The notes below the pieces were generated by a model. That model made no database searches. It worked only from the letters and a program-made list of their open reading frames with translations, and had not been told where the DNA came from. 64,000 nucleotides of DNA, taken from the NCBI RefSeq assembly GCF_017876295.1, contig NZ_JAGINT010000002.1, positions 4,092,001 to 4,156,000 on the forward strand, given 5' to 3'. Below, piece by piece: positions 16,310-25,206 of this stretch (within the stretch, counting starts at the first letter, position 1; each line of letters starts with the position of its first letter). Source of the DNA: Kribbella aluminosa. GTDB taxonomy: Bacteria > Actinomycetota > Actinomycetes > Propionibacteriales > Kribbellaceae. Both the position numbers and the translations under genes were made by a program.

Positions 16310-17062
16310 ATGGTCGACTACGACGGTCGGATGAGCAGCGTGTACGTCGCGGGCCGGCGGATCTCGCCGGCCGAGGTGGCGCGGTGGACGACCGCGTTCG
16401 CGGCGTACGTGCCGGAACGGCGGCCGTTGGACGTGCTCGATCTCGGCAGCGGTACGGGACGGTTCACGCCGGGTCTGGCGGCCGAGTTCGGCGGGCGGGT
16501 GTATGGCGTGGAGCCGGCGGACCGGATGCGGGAGGTGGCGGAGCCGGGGCCCGGGGTGAGCTATCTGAAGGGCAGCGCCGAGGACATTCCGTTGCCTGAG
16601 GCATCGGTTGACCTGGTGCTGATGTTCCTCACGTTCCACCACTGGACGGATCCGCTGCACGGGCTCCGGGAGGTGCGGCGGGTGTTGCGGCCCGGGGGAG
16701 TTGCGTTGCTGCGGACGCAGTTCTCGGACCTGATGCCGGACCTGTTCTGGTACCGGTACTTCCCGTCGGCGCGGGTGGTCGACGCGGCGATGTACTGCAC
16801 GGTGGCCGAGGCACGGGCGCTCGCCGTCGAGGCGGGGCTGGTGCCGGACGCGGACGTCGTGCGGATCACCGGGGAGGACCCGCGGACGGTGCGGGCGACG
16901 TACGAGCGGTTGAGTGTGCGGGCGTTGTCGACGTTCGAGCATCTGCCGGAGGGGGAGACCGAGGCCGGGTTCGCGCGGTTCGCGGCGGACGTGGAGCAGG
17001 ATCCGGAGCGGGTGCTGCCGGTGCACGAGGCGACGATGCTGGTGCTCACACGTCCCAGGTGA
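16310..17062 (+). CDS. Class I SAM-dependent methyltransferase
   Basis: A 250-residue Rossmann methyltransferase. VLDLGSGTGRFTPGLA is motif I, VYGVEPADRM supplies the acidic residue for the SAM ribose, and VDLVLMFLTFHHW is motif IV. The C-terminal region defines substrate choice and is not recognised. It starts 22 bp after the TSUP gene and overlaps the convergent P450 by 17 bp. Confidence 0.9.
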   Translation: MVDYDGRMSSVYVAGRRISPAEVARWTTAFAAYVPERRPLDVLDLGSGTGRFTPGLAAEFGGRVYGVEPADRMREVAEPGPGVSYLKGSAEDIPLPEASVDLVLMFLTFHHWTDPLHGLREVRRVLRPGGVALLRTQFSDLMPDLFWYRYFPSARVVDAAMYCTVAEARALAVEAGLVPDADVVRITGEDPRTVRATYERLSVRALSTFEHLPEGETEAGFARFAADVEQDPERVLPVHEATMLVLTRPR

Positions 17063-18182
17063 CGTTCAGCGCGGACGGTTTGCGGAAGACGAGGCCGTGC
17101 GGCGGGGGTGAGTCCGGCGCGAGGCGGAGACCCGGGAGTTGGAGGACGGCTTCGAGCGCGGCGAGGGTTTCCAGGCGGGTCAGATGCATGCCGAGGCAGA
17201 TGTGCGGGCCGCTGGCGAAGGCGAGATGGCGGCGGGCGTTGGTACGCCGTACGTCGAAGGTGCCGGGGTCCTCGAACACGTCCGGGTCCCGGCCGGCGCC
17301 GGCGAGCGAGACGGTCACCATGTCGCCGCGGCGGATCCGGCGTCCGGCGAGCTCGCCGTCGCGGGTGGCGTAGCGGTCGACCACGGCGGCCGCTGGTTCG
17401 AGGCGGAGCGATTCCTCGATGGCGTTCGGGAGGAGCGTCGGGTCGGCCTGCACCAGGGCTAGTTGGTCGGGGTTGGTCAGCAGGTACCAGAGGGCGTTGG
17501 TGATCATGCCCTCGGTGGTCTCGATCCCGCCGAACATCAGCACCGCGGCATTCGCCACCACCTGGTCCACCCCGAGCCCGGCGTGCGCGGCAGCCGCCAG
17601 CAGCGAGTCACCCGAGTCGATGCCCGAGGCAACGTGCTTGTGGAGCTCGGCGAATGCCGCCGCACCGGCGTCCGTCACCGGCCGTCCCGCAGACACGCCC
17701 GACACGGACTCGGAGATGTCCGAGTACCACCCCAGAACTGCCGGAGCAGATGCAGGCGGAAGCCCCAAAGAGTAGGCGACCACAGCAACGGACAACGGCC
17801 CCGCCAGCGCCGTCCGCAGATCAGCAGTCCCACGCCCGGCGGCTGCGGTGGTTTGGTGGATGGCTGTCATCAGGTCGGCCACCGTTTGCTGTACCGGTGC
17901 TGCGAAGCGGTGGCGGGTTTCGGCTAGGCCGAAGGGGGATTCGAAGGGGTCTCGGTGGGCTTTGTGGGGGTTGCCGTCGAGGGAGAGCATGGAGGGGCCG
18001 ACCACCTGGGCGGTGGAGAAGCGGGGGTCGTCGACGGTGAAGGTCTCCGGGTCGCGGAGGACCTGGACGGCCAGCGCGCGGCTGGTGACGACCCAGGAGT
18101 TGAGGGGGTCGACCCAGCCGACCGGACGGATGGCGGCGAGGGTGGGATGAGGGTCGCGTTCGAGCTGTTCCAGGGTGACCAC
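17046..18182 (-). CDS. Cytochrome P450
   Basis: A soluble bacterial P450 of about 378 residues. The I-helix motif is FGGIETTEGM (Glu in place of the usual Asp), the K-helix E-x-x-R is ESLR, and the heme loop is FASGPHICLG with the thiolate Cys. The GTG at 18182 (VVTLEQLERDPHPT) is favoured. The ATG at 18245 would add a 21-residue leader reading through the palindrome described upstream. No ferredoxin gene is adjacent, so electron donors must come from elsewhere. The substrate is unknown. Confidence 0.93.
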   Translation of the reverse strand: MVTLEQLERDPHPTLAAIRPVGWVDPLNSWVVTSRALAVQVLRDPETFTVDDPRFSTAQVVGPSMLSLDGNPHKAHRDPFESPFGLAETRHRFAAPVQQTVADLMTAIHQTTAAAGRGTADLRTALAGPLSVAVVAYSLGLPPASAPAVLGWYSDISESVSGVSAGRPVTDAGAAAFAELHKHVASGIDSGDSLLAAAAHAGLGVDQVVANAAVLMFGGIETTEGMITNALWYLLTNPDQLALVQADPTLLPNAIEESLRLEPAAAVVDRYATRDGELAGRRIRRGDMVTVSLAGAGRDPDVFEDPGTFDVRRTNARRHLAFASGPHICLGMHLTRLETLAALEAVLQLPGLRLAPDSPPPHGLVFRKPSALNVTWDV

Positions 18183-18200
18183 CCGACCTAGCCTAGGTGT

Positions 18201-18224
18201 AATACCATTGGCCCTACTGGTATT
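18201..18224. promoter_or_regulatory. Palindrome upstream of the P450 gene
   Basis: A perfect inverted repeat AATACCA-N10-TGGTATT lies 19 bp upstream of the P450 GTG, in the 122-bp gap shared with priA/hisA. CCTAG-rich sequence (18188-18197) lies between it and the start codon. Size and spacing suit a dimeric repressor, but no regulator gene is adjacent. Confidence 0.5.
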
Positions 18225-18304
18225 GCTGAGACAGATCGATTTCAAACGACTCAGGAGCCCTCCGGGTTACGGATCTCTCAGCAAAGCCCTCTAGGGTGTG
18301 GGCC

Positions 18305-19042
18305 ATGTCTGACCATTTGGTGCTGCTGCCTGCCGTCGATGTGGCGGACGGGCAGGCCGTCCGGCTCGTGCAGGGCGAGGCCGGGAGCGAGACGTCGTAC
18401 GGCGATCCGCTGGCGGCGGCGACGGCCTGGCAGGAGGCGGGAGCGGACTGGATCCACCTCGTCGACCTGGACGCGGCGTTCGGCCGCGGCAGCAACCGTG
18501 AGCTGCTCGCCGAGGTGACCGGCAAGCTCGACGTACAGGTCGAACTCTCCGGCGGCATCCGCGACGACGAGTCGCTGGAAGCCGCGCTGGCAACCGGCGC
18601 GCGCCGGGTGAACATCGGCACCGCCGCCCTCGAGGACCCGGAGTGGTGCGACCGGATCATCCAGCAGTACGGCGACCGGGTCGCGATCGGCCTGGATGTC
18701 CGCGGCCGGACGCTGGCCGCCCGTGGCTGGACCAAGGAAGGCGGCGACCTGTACGAGGTGCTCGCCCGGCTGGAAGCGGCCGGCTGCGAGCGGTACGTGG
18801 TCACCGACGTCACCAAGGACGGCATGCTCCAAGGCCCGAACCTGGACCTCTACCGCGACCTGTGCGCACGCACCGACAAGCCGATCATCGCGTCCGGCGG
18901 CGTCTCGAGCCTCGACGACCTCAAAGCACTCAGCACCTTGGTGCAGGACGGCGTCGAGGGCGTCATCGTCGGCAAGGCGCTGTACGCCGGCGCGTTCACC
19001 CTGACCGAGGCACTCGAGCTCACGCGTGGAGGCGACAAGTGA
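18305..19042 (+). CDS. priA: Phosphoribosyl isomerase A (HisA/PriA)
   Basis: A TIM-barrel isomerase of 245 residues that converts ProFAR to PRFAR in histidine synthesis. LLPAVDVADGQAVRLVQG carries the catalytic Asp near residue 12, and VTDVTKDGML carries the second (D168 or D172). In actinobacteria the enzyme also performs the TrpF step of tryptophan synthesis. The trp cluster at 49-55 kb lacks trpF, which supports the dual role. The ATG at 18305 fits the family. The stop overlaps the next gene's GTG. Confidence 0.95.
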   Translation: MSDHLVLLPAVDVADGQAVRLVQGEAGSETSYGDPLAAATAWQEAGADWIHLVDLDAAFGRGSNRELLAEVTGKLDVQVELSGGIRDDESLEAALATGARRVNIGTAALEDPEWCDRIIQQYGDRVAIGLDVRGRTLAARGWTKEGGDLYEVLARLEAAGCERYVVTDVTKDGMLQGPNLDLYRDLCARTDKPIIASGGVSSLDDLKALSTLVQDGVEGVIVGKALYAGAFTLTEALELTRGGDK

Positions 19043-21363
19043 GTCTGGGCGGCAAGCTCAAGGACAAGCTCAAGGACAAGAAGGTCCTGGTCACCGGCGT
19101 CACCGGCTTCGTCGGTGAGGCGCTGCTGCACCGGATCATCGGTGAGCTGCCGGGCACCACGGTGGCCGCGATCATCCGCCCGAAGGGCTCGCTGACCGGC
19201 GTCGACCGGATGGCGCAGCTGCTGAAGAAGGACATCTTCAAGCCGTTCTACGGCGAGGGCACGCCGTACGCCGACGCGGAGGCGCTGACCGCGGCCCGGA
19301 TCCAGGTCGTCGAGGGCGACCTGTCCGACGTACCGGAGCTGCCGAAGGATCTCGACATCGTCGTGCACTGCGCCGGTGACGTGAGCTTCGACCCGCCGAT
19401 CCACGAGGCGTTCACGACCAACGTGCTCGGCACCAAGAGCCTGCTCGAGCGCATAGTGGAGACTGAGCGGCCGGTTCACTACGTCCACATCTCCACCGCT
19501 TACACCGCGGGCCGCCGGCGGGGTGCGATCCCGGAGGCGTCGGTCGAGCACAGCGTCGACTGGCGGACCGAGGCCGAGGCCGGGATGGCGATGCGGCCCC
19601 GGATCGAGGAGCAGTCCCGGTCCGCGCAGATGCTGGCCAAGTTCCGCAAGGCGGCCGAGAAGGAGCACCGCCGCGCCGGTCACCTGACGGCTGCGGCCGA
19701 CACCGAGCGCCGCCGTACCGAGTGGGTCGCGAAGAAGCTGGTCGAGACCGGCACCGAACGGGCCCGCAGCCTCGGCTGGACCGACTGCTACACGTTCACC
19801 AAGGCGCTCGGCGAGCGGGTGGTGGAGGAGTTCTCCGGCACGTTGCCGACCTCGATCGTCCGCCCGGCGATCATCGAGTCCGCGCTCCAGAGCCCGCACC
19901 CGGGCTGGATCGAGGGCTTCAAGATGGCCGAGCCGCTGATCCTGGCGTACGGCCGCGGCGAGCTGCCCGAGTTCCCGGCCTCCCCGGACTCGGTGATCGA
20001 GATCATCCCGGTCGACCACGTGGTCGGCGCGATCTGCGCGGTGATGGCGACCGAGCCCGAGCTGAGCAAGCCGGAGTACTACCACATCGGCTCCGGCTCC
20101 CGGAACCCGTTGACCTTCGAGCAGTTGTACGCCGGAGTCCGCGCGTACTTCTCCAAGCACCCGTTCGATCTCGGCGAGCGTGGCGCGGTCCGGCTGCCGG
20201 TGTGGAAGTTCCCCGGCGGCGACTCGGTCGAGACGATGCTGCGGTACGGCGAGAAGGCCCACAAGATCGCCGACCGGATCATCACGACGGTGCCGCGCAG
20301 CGAGCGAGTCCGCAAGTACGCCCGCGAGCTCGACGTACAGAAGCGGCGGCTGGACTTCCTGCGCCGCTACATGGACCTGTACTCGGAGTACGCGCAGGCC
20401 GAGCTGCAGTTCATCGACGACAACGTCCTGGCCCTGCACAACGCGCTGGAGGGTGACGACAAGGAGAAGTTCGCCTGCGACACCTCGGTCGTCGACTGGC
20501 AGTACTACCTGCAGGAGCTGCACTGCCCGAGCGTCACCGAGTCGATGCGCCGGCTCGACGTCGTCCGGAAGAAGCGGAACAAGGCGCTCGCCGAGTCCGC
20601 CGGCGTACTGAAGAAGGTCGAGCCCTCCACAGCTGATACGGCCAAGGTGATCGCCGCGTTCGACATGGACGGCACGCTGCTGTCCTCGAACGTGATCGAG
20701 ACCTACCTGTGGATGCGGCTGCCCGAGCTGGACGGTCCGCAGCGGGCCAACGAGATCGGCGCGATGCTCCGCAAGCTGCCGAAGCTGATCGCCGCCGAGC
20801 GCAAGGACCGCGGCACGTTCCTCCGCACGATCTACCGCCGGTACGCCGGTGCGGACCTTGAGGAACTGAACCAGATCGTCGACGAGATCCTCGCCGAGCA
20901 CGTGCTGGAGCGGCTGAGCGGTGCCGCCGTCCGGCGGATCCGCGAGCACCGGGCGGCCGGGCACAAGACGATCCTGATCACCGGCGCCGTCCGGCCGCTG
21001 ACCCGGCCGCTGGAGCCGCTGTTCGACGAGATCGTGGCGGCCGAGCTGGCCGTCGACGACCGCGGTCGGTGCACCGGCTTCCTGTCCGGTCCGCCGCTGG
21101 TCGGCGAGTCCCGGGCCGCGTGGATCAAGCACCACGCGCGACAGACCAACATCGACCTGTCCAAGTCGTACGCCTACGCCGACAGCCACTCGGACCTGCC
21201 GATGCTGTCGACGGTCGGCAACCCGGTCGCGGTGTCGCCGGACGTGTCGCTGTTCCGGGCCGCCCGGGCCGCACGCTGGCAGATCGTCGACTGGAAAACC
21301 CCGTCCACCTCGTCCCGACTGGAGCTCCCTGGGGTGCAGCGTTCCGGAGGTTTGGCCCGATGA
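19039..21363 (+). CDS. Fatty-acyl-reductase-like SDR fused to HAD-IB phosphatase
   Basis: A 774-residue two-enzyme fusion. Residues 16-26 (VLVTGVTGFVG) form an extended-SDR NAD(P)-binding loop. HISTAYTAG and Y251-x3-K255 supply the catalytic Thr/Ser, Tyr and Lys. Residues about 420-520 (VDWQYYLQELHCPSV) resemble the C-terminal domain of fatty acyl-CoA reductases. From residue 540 a HAD-IB phosphatase begins with FDMDGTLL (D542, D544), later ILITGA and ADSHSDLPML. The SDR could reduce an acyl thioester and the HAD could dephosphorylate a lipid-like product. It is coupled to priA and to the next gene by 4-bp overlaps. Confidence 0.88.
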   Translation: MSLGGKLKDKLKDKKVLVTGVTGFVGEALLHRIIGELPGTTVAAIIRPKGSLTGVDRMAQLLKKDIFKPFYGEGTPYADAEALTAARIQVVEGDLSDVPELPKDLDIVVHCAGDVSFDPPIHEAFTTNVLGTKSLLERIVETERPVHYVHISTAYTAGRRRGAIPEASVEHSVDWRTEAEAGMAMRPRIEEQSRSAQMLAKFRKAAEKEHRRAGHLTAAADTERRRTEWVAKKLVETGTERARSLGWTDCYTFTKALGERVVEEFSGTLPTSIVRPAIIESALQSPHPGWIEGFKMAEPLILAYGRGELPEFPASPDSVIEIIPVDHVVGAICAVMATEPELSKPEYYHIGSGSRNPLTFEQLYAGVRAYFSKHPFDLGERGAVRLPVWKFPGGDSVETMLRYGEKAHKIADRIITTVPRSERVRKYARELDVQKRRLDFLRRYMDLYSEYAQAELQFIDDNVLALHNALEGDDKEKFACDTSVVDWQYYLQELHCPSVTESMRRLDVVRKKRNKALAESAGVLKKVEPSTADTAKVIAAFDMDGTLLSSNVIETYLWMRLPELDGPQRANEIGAMLRKLPKLIAAERKDRGTFLRTIYRRYAGADLEELNQIVDEILAEHVLERLSGAAVRRIREHRAAGHKTILITGAVRPLTRPLEPLFDEIVAAELAVDDRGRCTGFLSGPPLVGESRAAWIKHHARQTNIDLSKSYAYADSHSDLPMLSTVGNPVAVSPDVSLFRAARAARWQIVDWKTPSTSSRLELPGVQRSGGLAR

Positions 21364-22559
21364 TGCTCGCGCTAGAGATGTACCGGTCGCCGGCCAAGTT
21401 CCTGGCGGCCAAGGCGGTCGGCGGCCGGATCCCCGGCATCCTGACCGGGCCGGCCGCGCCGCTGCGGCTGGTCACGATCAACGAGCCGAAGGCGGACCGG
21501 GACGGCTGGGCGCGGATCCGCCCGATCCTGTCCGGGATCTGCGGCTCCGACCTCGGCATGGTCACCGGCTCCACCAAGCTGTACTTCTCCGCGGTGGTGT
21601 CGATGCCGTTCGTTCCCGGCCACGAGATCGTCGGCGAACTGCTCGACGACTGCGAGGACCTGCCGAAGGGCACCCGCGTCGTCATGGACAGCGTCCTGAC
21701 CTGCGCGGCCCGCGGCGTCGAGCCCTGCGCCGGCTGCGCGTCCGGGAACACCAACCGGTGCGACCGGATCACGGTCGGCCACGTGGCGCCTGGTCTGCAG
21801 ACCGGGTTCTGCCAGGACACCGGCGGCGGCTGGGGCAATCTCCTGGTCGCCCACCGGAGCCAGTTGTACGCCGTACCGGATGGACTGACCGACGAGCGGG
21901 CCGTCCTGGTGGAGCCGTTGGCCGGTGCGGTGCATGCCGCGCTCCGGGCCAAGATCCAGCCAGGGCAGTCGGTGCTGGTCAGCGGAGCCGGGGCGGTCGG
22001 GCTGTTCGCGACGCTCGCGCTGCGTGAGCTGACGCAGGCCGGCCGGATCACCGTCGTCGCCAAGCACGCGAAGCAGCGGGAGCTGGCGCGGGCGTTCGGC
22101 GCCAGCGACGTGGTCGCGCCGGACGAGGTGTTCCGCGGTGTCCGGCGGTCCACCGGGGCGTTCCGGCTCAAGCCGGACTTCGGCGCGGGCGAGTTCCTGC
22201 TCGGCGGCGTGGACGTCGCGGTCGACGCGGTCGGCAGTAAGGACTCGATCGACACCGTGCTGCGAGTGACGAAGGCCGGCGGCCGGGTGGTCCTGTCCGG
22301 GATGCCGGCCAGCGGAGCCGACCTGTCGCCGGTGTGGTTCCGTGAGCTCGAGGTCACCGGTACGTACGCCTCCGCGCAGTTGGAAGTGAACGGCCGCCCG
22401 GCGTTCGAGACCGCGCTGGAGCTGGCCGGCCGGGCCCCGCTGGACGGGATCGTCGGCGCGAGGTACCCGCTGTACCGCTGGCGGGAGGCGCTCGACCACG
22501 CGCACTCCGCCGGCCGACTGGGCACAGTCAAGGTCGCATTCGATGTGAGGGCCTCATGA
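21360..22559 (+). CDS. Zinc-dependent alcohol dehydrogenase (MDR family)
   Basis: A medium-chain dehydrogenase of about 399 residues. ILSGICGSDLGMV and VPGHEIVGEL provide the catalytic-zinc Cys, His and Glu. GVEPCAGCASGNTNRC looks like the structural-zinc cysteine lobe. VLVSGAGAVGLFATLAL is the NAD(P) Rossmann loop. Two ATGs (21360 and 21363) abut, and the first overlaps the preceding stop. Coupling to the reductase-HAD fusion suggests it oxidises or reduces the alcohol or aldehyde made by that enzyme. Confidence 0.88.
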   Translation: MMLALEMYRSPAKFLAAKAVGGRIPGILTGPAAPLRLVTINEPKADRDGWARIRPILSGICGSDLGMVTGSTKLYFSAVVSMPFVPGHEIVGELLDDCEDLPKGTRVVMDSVLTCAARGVEPCAGCASGNTNRCDRITVGHVAPGLQTGFCQDTGGGWGNLLVAHRSQLYAVPDGLTDERAVLVEPLAGAVHAALRAKIQPGQSVLVSGAGAVGLFATLALRELTQAGRITVVAKHAKQRELARAFGASDVVAPDEVFRGVRRSTGAFRLKPDFGAGEFLLGGVDVAVDAVGSKDSIDTVLRVTKAGGRVVLSGMPASGADLSPVWFRELEVTGTYASAQLEVNGRPAFETALELAGRAPLDGIVGARYPLYRWREALDHAHSAGRLGTVKVAFDVRAS

Positions 22560-22595
22560 GGGCCGCGCCGTACGTACGACGAGAGAGGTTCTGAC

Positions 22596-24176
22596 ATGTC
22601 TCGGCCAGGTTTTGTGCTTGAGGTGGACGACCGGACGCCGCCGCTGCTCGTGCACAACGGTGAGGGCTTCCTGCTGGAGCGGTTCCCGCAGGGCACCCGG
22701 GTGGTGTACCCGCCGGAGGCGCTGCCGCCGGTCCGGGACGTCGACGAGGCGATCCAGAACGCGCTGCTGCACCCGATCGAGTCCGAGCCGCTGCCCGAGC
22801 TGCTGCGCGCCGGGATGCGGCTGACGATCGCGTTCGACGACATCTCGATCCCGCTGCCGCCGATGAAGAAGCCGGACATCCGGCAGCGCATCATCGAGGC
22901 GGTGCTGGAGCTGGCCGCACAGGCCGGTGTCGACGACGTCGAGCTGATCTCGGCGAACGCGCTGCACCGCCGGCTCACCCCGAACGAGCTGCGCGACATC
23001 GTCGGCGAGCGGGTGTTCCGGTCGTTCTTCCCGGACGGCAAGCTCTACAACTTCGACGCCGAGGACGCCGCGAACCTCACCCACCTGGGCCAGACCAGGC
23101 ACGGCGAGGACGTCGAGATCTCCAAGCGGGCGGCCGAGTCGGACCTGCTGGTCTACGTGAACGTGAACCTGGTGGCGATGGACGGCGGGCACAAGTCGAC
23201 GTCGATCGGGCTGGCGTCGTACAAGTCGCTGAAGCACCACCACAACAGCCACACGATGATCCACTCGCGGTCCTTCATGGACCACAAGCGGTCGAAGATG
23301 CACGAGTCGGCCTGGCGGATGGGCGAGATCCTCACCCAGCACGTCAAGGTCTTCCAGATCGAGACCACGCTGAACAACGACATCTTCGGCGGGCCGCTGG
23401 AGTTCCTGCAGAAGCGCGAGTGGGAGTGGTCGGTCAAGGACCAGGCGTCCTTCCTGGCCGCCAAGCGCGGGCTCGCCGCCGCGCCGGCCAAGCTGCGGCA
23501 CAAGATCTTCACCGACACCCGCTCGAACTACGGGCTCACCGGAGTGCACGCCGGCAAGATCGAGCCGGTCCACGACAAGACCCTGGAGAACGTGCACCGC
23601 CAGCACCTGGTCGAGGTGCAGGGGCAGTCCGACGTCGCGATCATGGGCGTGCCGTTCATCGGCCCGTACAACGTGAACTCGGTGATGAACCCGATCCTGG
23701 CCGCCTGCATGGGGCTGGGCTACTACTTCAACTCGTACCGCGGCAACCCGGTCGTCCGCAAGGACGGCGCGGTGATCCTGTACCACCCGGTCGACTACGA
23801 GTTCAGCCAGCTGCACCACCCGTCGTACGTCGACTTCTTCGAGGAAGTGCTTGCCGAGAGCACCGATCCGGCGACGATCGAGGCGAAGTTCGAGAAGCAG
23901 TACGCCGAGGACCCGTGGTACATCCACCTGTACCGGACGTCGTACGCGTACCACGGCGTGCACCCGTTCTACATGTGGTACTGGATCTCGCACGCCCTCG
24001 ACCACTGCGGCGACATCGTCTGGGTCGGTGCGAACCGCAAGACCGTCGAGCGGATGGGGTTCCGGTCCGCGTCGACGCTGTCCGACGCACTCGAGATGGT
24101 CAGCCATTCGGTCGGCCGGTCGCCGTCGATCACGTACCTGCACAACCCGCCGCACCTGCTCGCGGACGTGCGCTGA
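22596..24176 (+). CDS. Divergent LarA-like (lactate racemase domain, DUF2088) protein
   Basis: A 526-residue protein whose N-terminal 220 residues follow the LarA fold: AFDDISIPLPPMKKP (LarA has D-x-T-R-P), NALHRRLTPNE (H124, matching His108), and GGHKSTSIGLASY (K200, matching the cofactor-binding Lys184). HHHNSH (214-219) is near the nickel ligand His200. By eye the LarA His174 position is Val, and the Arg of DxTRP is missing. The C-terminal half is aromatic-rich and unlike LarA. No larB/C/E is present. It may bind a nickel-pincer-like cofactor or have lost it. It is operonic with the genes on both sides. Confidence 0.8.
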   Translation: MSRPGFVLEVDDRTPPLLVHNGEGFLLERFPQGTRVVYPPEALPPVRDVDEAIQNALLHPIESEPLPELLRAGMRLTIAFDDISIPLPPMKKPDIRQRIIEAVLELAAQAGVDDVELISANALHRRLTPNELRDIVGERVFRSFFPDGKLYNFDAEDAANLTHLGQTRHGEDVEISKRAAESDLLVYVNVNLVAMDGGHKSTSIGLASYKSLKHHHNSHTMIHSRSFMDHKRSKMHESAWRMGEILTQHVKVFQIETTLNNDIFGGPLEFLQKREWEWSVKDQASFLAAKRGLAAAPAKLRHKIFTDTRSNYGLTGVHAGKIEPVHDKTLENVHRQHLVEVQGQSDVAIMGVPFIGPYNVNSVMNPILAACMGLGYYFNSYRGNPVVRKDGAVILYHPVDYEFSQLHHPSYVDFFEEVLAESTDPATIEAKFEKQYAEDPWYIHLYRTSYAYHGVHPFYMWYWISHALDHCGDIVWVGANRKTVERMGFRSASTLSDALEMVSHSVGRSPSITYLHNPPHLLADVR

Positions 24177-25108
24177 TGGGCACGAGTCTGGTGAAGTTCG
24201 GCCGCGACACCGCGCGCGACGTGAAGCAGGTCGCGCGCGGCTGGCGCTGGGGCCGGCGGCCGCAGGTGCCGCGGTCCGCCGAGCCGTACGTGATCCCTCG
24301 CGAGTCGACGGTGTTCCCGACCAAGTGGGCCCGGACGCCGGCCGCGATCGCGGTCCGCGACCTGATCCAGAAGGGCCCGCTGAACGCGGTACTGAACTTC
24401 GAGGTCAGCCCGCAGGTCAGCGGCCTGGACTCGCTGCTCAAGCTCGACGGCCCCGCGATCATCGTGGCGAACCACTCGTCGCACCTGGACACCCCGCTGC
24501 TGCTGCTGTCGCTGCCGGACGCGATACGCCGTCGTACGGCGTTCGCGGCCGCGGCGGACTACTTCTTCGACACCTGGTGGCGGGCAGCCGGGTCGGCGAT
24601 CGTGTTCAACACGTTCCCGATCGAGCGTCGCGGCGGCAAGATGAGCTCCACGCCGGGCGACCTGCTCGCGGACGGCTGGAACGTCGTCGTGTTCCCCGAG
24701 GGCACGCGGTCGCCGGACGGCTGGGTGCAGCGGTTCCGGATGGGCGCGGCGTACCTGGCCGTCGAGCACGACGTACCGATCATCCCGGTCGGCATCAAGG
24801 GATCGTTCGCCGCCATGCCCCGCGGCCGCGGCTGGCCGATCCCCGGCCGGCCCGCGGTGCACGTCCGGTACGGCGACCCGCTGCGCCCCGCCTCGGGGGA
24901 GAGCGCCCGGGACTTCGCGCCCCGGATCGCCGCTGCCGTGTCGGCCCTGCTCGACGAGGAATCCACCACCTGGTACGAGTCCCGCCGCCGCGCCGCGATC
25001 GGCGCCTCACCCGCCCAAACCGGCCCCGACGCGGCCCGCTGGCGCCGCGTCTGGGAATCCACCCGCCCCATGAAGTCCACCGACAACCGCCGCCGCGCCT
25101 GGAAGTAG
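24176..25108 (+). CDS. PlsC-type 1-acylglycerol-phosphate acyltransferase
   Basis: A 310-residue acyltransferase. VANHSSHLDTPLLL is the catalytic H-x4-D block. NTFPIERRGG and VVFPEGTRSPDG are the glycerol-phosphate-binding motifs, and VPIIPVGIKG is motif IV. It overlaps the LarA-like stop by one base (TGATG). As the last gene of the operon it probably esterifies the lipid product onto a glycerol phosphate, or a related acceptor. Confidence 0.9.
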   Translation: MGTSLVKFGRDTARDVKQVARGWRWGRRPQVPRSAEPYVIPRESTVFPTKWARTPAAIAVRDLIQKGPLNAVLNFEVSPQVSGLDSLLKLDGPAIIVANHSSHLDTPLLLLSLPDAIRRRTAFAAAADYFFDTWWRAAGSAIVFNTFPIERRGGKMSSTPGDLLADGWNVVVFPEGTRSPDGWVQRFRMGAAYLAVEHDVPIIPVGIKGSFAAMPRGRGWPIPGRPAVHVRYGDPLRPASGESARDFAPRIAAAVSALLDEESTTWYESRRRAAIGASPAQTGPDAARWRRVWESTRPMKSTDNRRRAWK

Positions 25109-25206
25109 CAGCCGAGGTCGGCGGACAGGAGAACCCGGCGCGTCCGCTGACCGCAGTGCTCGCGGGCGCGCTCGGGGTCCTCAGTGTGGCCGTTGATCGA
25201 GGTCGC

